Below, piece by piece: positions 60,557 through 64,000 of a stretch of 64,000 bases of DNA; the first letter of the stretch is position 1; every line of letters starts with the position of its first letter. This stretch comes from Streptomyces sp. NBC_01255. GTDB taxonomy: Bacteria > Actinomycetota > Actinomycetes > Streptomycetales > Streptomycetaceae. The notes under the pieces were generated by a model. The model worked only from the letters and a program-made list of their open reading frames with translations, ran no database searches and was not told where the DNA came from. The stretch is from assembly GCF_036226445.1 (NCBI RefSeq), contig NZ_CP108474.1, positions 6,510,001-6,574,000 on the forward strand, read 5' to 3'. The position numbers were made by a program, and so were the translations under genes.

Positions 60557-61792
60557 TCAGCCGCCGAAGGTCCCGGACTCGACCGGCTTGAACGCGCCGC
60601 CCTCGACCTTGTAGACGGTCAGCTGCTTGTTGGTGGTGTCACCGAACTCGTCGAAGGAGACCTTGCCGGTCACACCCTCGAAGGAGACGCCCTGCATGGC
60701 CTCGACGACCTTGGCGCGCTCGGGGACCTTGCCGCCGTTGCCCTCGGTGGCCTTCTTGACGGCCTCGATGATCGCCCAGGTGGAGTCGTAGGCGTAGCCA
60801 CCGTAGGCCTCGTAGGCCTCCTTGTAGCCCTTGGCCTTGTAGTTGGTCAGGAACTCCTTGGCGGAGGCGAGCTCCTCGATCGGCGAGCCGACGGAGGTGG
60901 CGATGTCGCCGTTGGTCGCGGCCGCGCCGCCGAGCTTCACGTACTCGGGGCTGAAGATCGCGTCGCCACCGACGACGGTGACCTTCGCGCCGGCTTCCTT
61001 GATCTGCTTGGCCAGCGGGCCGGCGGCCGGGTACTCGCCACCGTAGTAGACGACGTCGGCGCCGGAGCTCTTCACCTTGGTCGCGACCGCGGAGAAGTCC
61101 TTGGTGTCGGGGTTGATGTGCTCGGTGCCGAGGACCTTGCCGCCGAGCTTCTCGAACTCGCCCTTGAAGGTGCCCGCGAGGCCGGCGCCGTAGGTCTTCT
61201 TGTCATCGATGATGAAGGCCTTGGTCTTCTTGGCCTTGTTGAAGACGTACTGGGCGGCGAACGGGCCCTGGATGGCGTCCGTGGTGGCGGTGCGGAAGTA
61301 CGACTTGTAGCCGCGCTTCTTGTCGCCGGAGGACCAGTTGACACCCTGGGTCAGGGCCGGGTTGGTGTTGGCCGGGGAGACCTGCACCAGCTTCGCGTCG
61401 TCGAAGACCTTCTGCATCGACTCGGCGACGGAGGAGTTCAGCGGGCCGACGACGCCGAGGACGCTCTTGTCGGCGACGAACTTGACCGCGTTCTGCTGGC
61501 CGGCGGAGGGCTGCGCCTGGTCGTCCAGGGACTCCAGCTTGAAGGTCACGCCCTTGACGTAGGCCTTCTCGTTGGCCGTCTTGACCGCGAGGTCGGCCGA
61601 GTTCTTGATGCCGAGGCCGAGGGCGGACAGCTCACCGGTGAGCGGAGCGTCGAGACCGATGGTCACGGTGACGTTGCCACCGTCGCCGTTCTCGGCGGCG
61701 CCGCCCTTGTCGTCACGCGATCCGCAGGCGGTGAGGGTGAGTGCACCCGCGGTGACCGCGGTGGTGAGTATGAGCAACGAACGGTTTCGCAC
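60557..61792 (-). CDS. livK: Branched-chain amino-acid ABC transporter substrate-binding lipoprotein
   Basis: This 411-residue lipoprotein has a signal peptide and lipobox LTAC with Cys23, which Lgt would lipidate. The mature part is a two-lobed periplasmic-binding type I fold with PLTGELSALG near 50, VVGPLNSSVAES, and DDKKTYGAGLAGTFK. It delivers Leu/Ile/Val-type ligands to LivHM. The GTG start has an AAAGGA Shine-Dalgarno. It is the first gene of the operon. Confidence 0.93.
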   Translation of the reverse strand: MRNRSLLILTTAVTAGALTLTACGSRDDKGGAAENGDGGNVTVTIGLDAPLTGELSALGLGIKNSADLAVKTANEKAYVKGVTFKLESLDDQAQPSAGQQNAVKFVADKSVLGVVGPLNSSVAESMQKVFDDAKLVQVSPANTNPALTQGVNWSSGDKKRGYKSYFRTATTDAIQGPFAAQYVFNKAKKTKAFIIDDKKTYGAGLAGTFKGEFEKLGGKVLGTEHINPDTKDFSAVATKVKSSGADVVYYGGEYPAAGPLAKQIKEAGAKVTVVGGDAIFSPEYVKLGGAAATNGDIATSVGSPIEELASAKEFLTNYKAKGYKEAYEAYGGYAYDSTWAIIEAVKKATEGNGGKVPERAKVVEAMQGVSFEGVTGKVSFDEFGDTTNKQLTVYKVEGGAFKPVESGTFGG

Positions 61793-62275
61793 GAAGGGTC
61801 CTTTCCCTGGCGCGGCCCCCTCGGATGAGGCGGTGCCGTGAAGCTGCGGAGCGAGGGGTGCCGTTGTCGAGCGCCGGGCCGTACTGGGTGGTACAGGGCC
61901 GTGCCGTTAGGACGCGCCCGGCGGCGCGGTGACTGGCGGTGACTCTAAGCGCAGGTGGGGAGGGTCGGGGAGCGCCGAGGACATGATGTGACTGTCTTGT
62001 TATGCCGACGGGGAAAGAGTGTGCGCGGCGACAGGGAATACCGGGGCATAGGGGTTGGTATTGAGGTGTTCACATAGTGAGAACATGCAGTTCCGCTAAG
62101 GGGCTTGAGGTTTTTTGGTACTGACGGTCCGCTGAGCGAACTCTCCGGATATCGGACAGTGGCAGAAACCTCAGCGGACGAATCAGCCCTTCCGTTCCTC
62201 TCGATTTCTCCCCGTTCACCTCCCGAACGAAGATCACGGAGAGTGACAGTGGGCGGAATCGAAGAGGGGACGACG
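61793..62275. other. Long non-coding region upstream of livK
   Basis: The 483 bases hold no convincing gene and are less GC-rich than the surroundings. Visible elements are TGTTC-n9-GAACA at 62067-62085, and a perfect 10-bp inverted repeat GTCCGCTGAG/CTCAGCGGAC (62127-62136 and 62170-62179), which could fold a 53-base RNA hairpin. A TTTTTT run at 62111-62116 also occurs. The livK promoter must lie here. Confidence 0.6.
62067..62085 (-). promoter_or_regulatory. TGTTC-n9-GAACA dyad upstream of livK
   Basis: A 19-bp dyad, TGTTCACATAGTGAGAACA, lies about 275 bases upstream of the livK start in an AT-richer stretch. It is a candidate regulator binding site. Confidence 0.4.
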
Positions 62276-62307
62276 AAGGGGCGGCACCCTGCCGGGTGCC
62301 GCCCCTT
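62276..62307 (-). terminator. Terminator after the thioesterase gene
   Basis: A perfect 14-bp stem (AAGGGGCGGCACCC and its complement) with a 4-nt loop, 20 bases beyond the stop of the minus-strand thioesterase gene. Confidence 0.85.
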
Positions 62308-62326
62308 GATCGTCGGTCCGTGTGCG

Positions 62327-62812
62327 TCAGCCGCCCGCGACGATCCCCGCGTCCTTCGCCGTGACCTCGCGCAGCAGGCAGGTCAGCCGAGCCGAGCAGA
62401 CCCGCCTGCCCTCCTCGTCGCTGATCACGATCTCGTACGTGGCGGTGGACCGCCCGCGGTGCACGGGGGTCGCCACGCCCGTCACGAGGCCGCTGCGCAC
62501 CCCGCGGTGATGGGTGCAGTTGAGGTCGACGCCGACCGCGATCCTGGACACCCCGCCGTGCAGCATCGAGCCGATGGAGCCCAGCGTCTCGGCGAGCACC
62601 GCGGAGGCGCCGCCGTGCAGCAGCCCGTACGGCTGCGTGTTGCCCTCCACCGGCATCGTGCCGACGACCCGCTCGGCCGAGGCCTCCAGGATCTGCACGC
62701 CCATCCGGTTGCCGAGGTGCCCGGCGGAGAAGAGCGCGGGCAGGTCGACTCCCAGTGCCGCGTACTCGTCGATGACCTCCTGCGGGAACTTCACGTGCTG
62801 CTGTTCGCCCAT
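62327..62812 (-). CDS. PaaI family hotdog-fold thioesterase
   Basis: This 161-residue single-hotdog protein has the PaaI signature YGLLHGGASAVLAETLGS (about 62-79) with the catalytic-region His-Gly-Gly, and RIAVGVDLNCTHHRGV strands. It hydrolyses acyl- or aryl-CoA esters in the cytoplasm. A near-perfect dyad upstream (62861-62880) suggests TetR-type control. The physiological substrate is unknown. Confidence 0.9.
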   Translation of the reverse strand: MGEQQHVKFPQEVIDEYAALGVDLPALFSAGHLGNRMGVQILEASAERVVGTMPVEGNTQPYGLLHGGASAVLAETLGSIGSMLHGGVSRIAVGVDLNCTHHRGVRSGLVTGVATPVHRGRSTATYEIVISDEEGRRVCSARLTCLLREVTAKDAGIVAGG

Positions 62813-62860
62813 GGACCGGCTCCGTTCGTCTCTGTACGGCTGCGTGTCGCGTTCCGACCC

Positions 62861-62880
62861 GCCTGAGCAAACGCTTAGGC
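62861..62880 (-). promoter_or_regulatory. Dyad upstream of the thioesterase gene
   Basis: GCCTGAGC-AAAC-GCTTAGGC, with one mismatch between arms, spans the end of the FdhF-like gene and precedes the thioesterase. The form is typical of TetR-family operators that control acyl-CoA genes (inference). Confidence 0.5.
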
Positions 62881-64000
62881 GGACTGCGATTGTTCCAGAC
62901 GGACGATCACGGACTTGCTGGCGGGTGTGTTGCTGACGTCCGCCGTGGACTCCAGCGGGACGAGCACGTTCGTCTCCGGGTAGTAGGCCGCCGCACAGCC
63001 CCGCGACGTCGGGTAGTGCACCACCCGGAAGCCGGGCGCCCGCCGCTCGGTCCCGTCCGTCCACTCGCTCACCAGATCCGTGTACGCCCCGTCGGCGAGC
63101 CCGAGCGCCGCCGCGTCCTCGGGGTGGACGAGGACGACCCGGCGGCCGCCCTTGATGCCCCGGTAGCGGTCGTCCAGGCCGTAGATCGTGGTGTTGTACT
63201 GGTCGTGCGAGCGGAGCGTCTGGAGCAGCAGCCGGCCCTCCGGCACCTTCGGGTACTCGACGGGCGCGGCCGTGAAGTTGGCCTTGCCGGTCTTCGTGGG
63301 GAAGCGGCGCTCGTCGCGCGGGCCGTGCGGCAGCGCGAAGCCGCCGGCGTTCGCCGCGAGACGGGCGTTGAAGTCCTCGAAACCGGGCACCACGCGCGCG
63401 ATGCGGTCCCGGATCGTGGCGTAGTCGGCCTCGAACTCCTCCCAGGGCGTGGCGGATCCGTCCCCGAGGGCGGCCCGCGCCATGCGCGCCACGATCGCCG
63501 GCTCGGACAGCAGGTGCGGGCTCGCCGGCGGCAGATTGCCGCGCGAGGCGTGCACCAGACTCATCGAGTCCTCGACCGTCACGATCTGGCGGCCGCTCTT
63601 CTGCACGTCCTTGTCCGTGCGCCCGAGCGTGGGCAGGATCAGCGCGCGCGTGCCCGTGACCGCGTGCGAGCGGTTCAGCTTCGTCGAGACATGGACGGTC
63701 AGCCGGGCCTGCCGCATCGCCGCCTCCGTCACCTCCGTGTCGGGGGTCGCCCCCACGAAGTTGCCGCCCATCGCGAAGAACACCTTCGCCTCGCCGTCGC
63801 GCAGCGCCTGGATCGAGCGGACCACGTCGTAGCCGTGGTGGCGCGGCGAGACGATCCCGAACTCCTTGTCCAGGGCGTCGAGGAAGGCCGGCGCGGGGCG
63901 CTCGAAGATCCCCATCGTCCGGTCGCCCTGCACGTTCGAATGGCCCCGCACCGGGCACACGCCCGCGCCCGGCCGCCCGATGTTCCCGCGCAGCAGAAGG
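62875..64000 (-). CDS. FdhF/YdeP family molybdopterin oxidoreductase (5' part missing)
   Basis: This is the C-terminal 375 residues of a formate dehydrogenase-like alpha subunit; the frame runs out of the window. The visible part includes VCPVRGHSNVQGDRTMGI, KVFFAMGGNFVGATPD (pterin-binding region) and a C-terminal molydopterin dinucleotide-binding domain from about 62,880-63,300 (QTLRSHDQYNTTIYG, PEDAAALGLADG). Members of the YdeP group often lack the N-terminal Fe-S ligands, which cannot be checked here. Substrate unknown. Confidence 0.88.
   Translation of the reverse strand, partial: LLLRGNIGRPGAGVCPVRGHSNVQGDRTMGIFERPAPAFLDALDKEFGIVSPRHHGYDVVRSIQALRDGEAKVFFAMGGNFVGATPDTEVTEAAMRQARLTVHVSTKLNRSHAVTGTRALILPTLGRTDKDVQKSGRQIVTVEDSMSLVHASRGNLPPASPHLLSEPAIVARMARAALGDGSATPWEEFEADYATIRDRIARVVPGFEDFNARLAANAGGFALPHGPRDERRFPTKTGKANFTAAPVEYPKVPEGRLLLQTLRSHDQYNTTIYGLDDRYRGIKGGRRVVLVHPEDAAALGLADGAYTDLVSEWTDGTERRAPGFRVVHYPTSRGCAAAYYPETNVLVPLESTADVSNTPASKSVIVRLEQSQSA

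Overview
The window is a stretch of the conserved chromosome core of a Streptomyces or a very close actinobacterium. The evidence is the very high GC content, frequent GTG starts, ATGA/GTGA translational coupling, -10 boxes placed about 7 nt before a start codon (leaderless mRNAs), a bifunctional HisA/TrpF-type PriA with no trpF, TrpM next to TrpB, and the gene order his-trp-lgt-glt-pyk. Nothing points to a prophage, transposon or CRISPR array. The few mobile-like sequences are small palindromic repeats.

Positions 1-12,251 are amino-acid biosynthesis: priA (cut by the window edge), a RidA-like gene, hisF, then an ArsR regulator/MFS pair, a TIGR03085 protein, hisI-trpE, small membrane proteins of the trp neighbourhood, trpC-trpM-trpB-trpA and a membrane-anchored thioredoxin-fold protein. 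lgt follows. Positions 13,380-21,538 hold a seven-gene minus-strand operon in which almost every junction is a 4-base stop/start overlap: four ADP-ribosylglycohydrolase-family paralogues, a ribokinase, a CaiB/BaiF CoA-transferase and a CitE-like lyase. This is the least explained system here.

Positions 21,804-29,043 hold a VIT1/CCC1-type transporter and gltBD (glutamate synthase), with a candidate GlnR operator upstream of gltB. Positions 29,150-34,078 are a series of small regulator/enzyme units: LLM oxidoreductase/PadR, aldo-keto reductase/MerR with a textbook 20-bp-spacer promoter, VOC, PNPOx and TetR. Positions 34,204-43,847 hold a DEAD-box helicase behind a 33-bp tandem repeat and a strong hairpin, then secreted or envelope enzymes (Tat phosphatase, RNase Sa-like RNase, trypsin), an ankyrin/HEAT protein, a zinc-ribbon metallopeptidase, and a GH35 beta-galactosidase divergent from an AraC regulator.

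Positions 43,859-53,368 hold chorismate mutase-asparaginase, aminopeptidase N, a DesA/DesB-like decarboxylase/N-monooxygenase pair without its synthetase, a Tat-exported 5'-nucleotidase and a SIMPL protein. The right end has pyruvate kinase, an unusual tRNA with anticodon CAA but a short variable arm, a receiver-ANTAR response regulator, a complete branched-chain amino-acid ABC transporter (livK-H-M-G-F), a PaaI-type thioesterase and the 3' part of a FdhF/YdeP molybdopterin oxidoreductase.

All functional calls come from reading translated sequence and motifs by eye. No database search was run.
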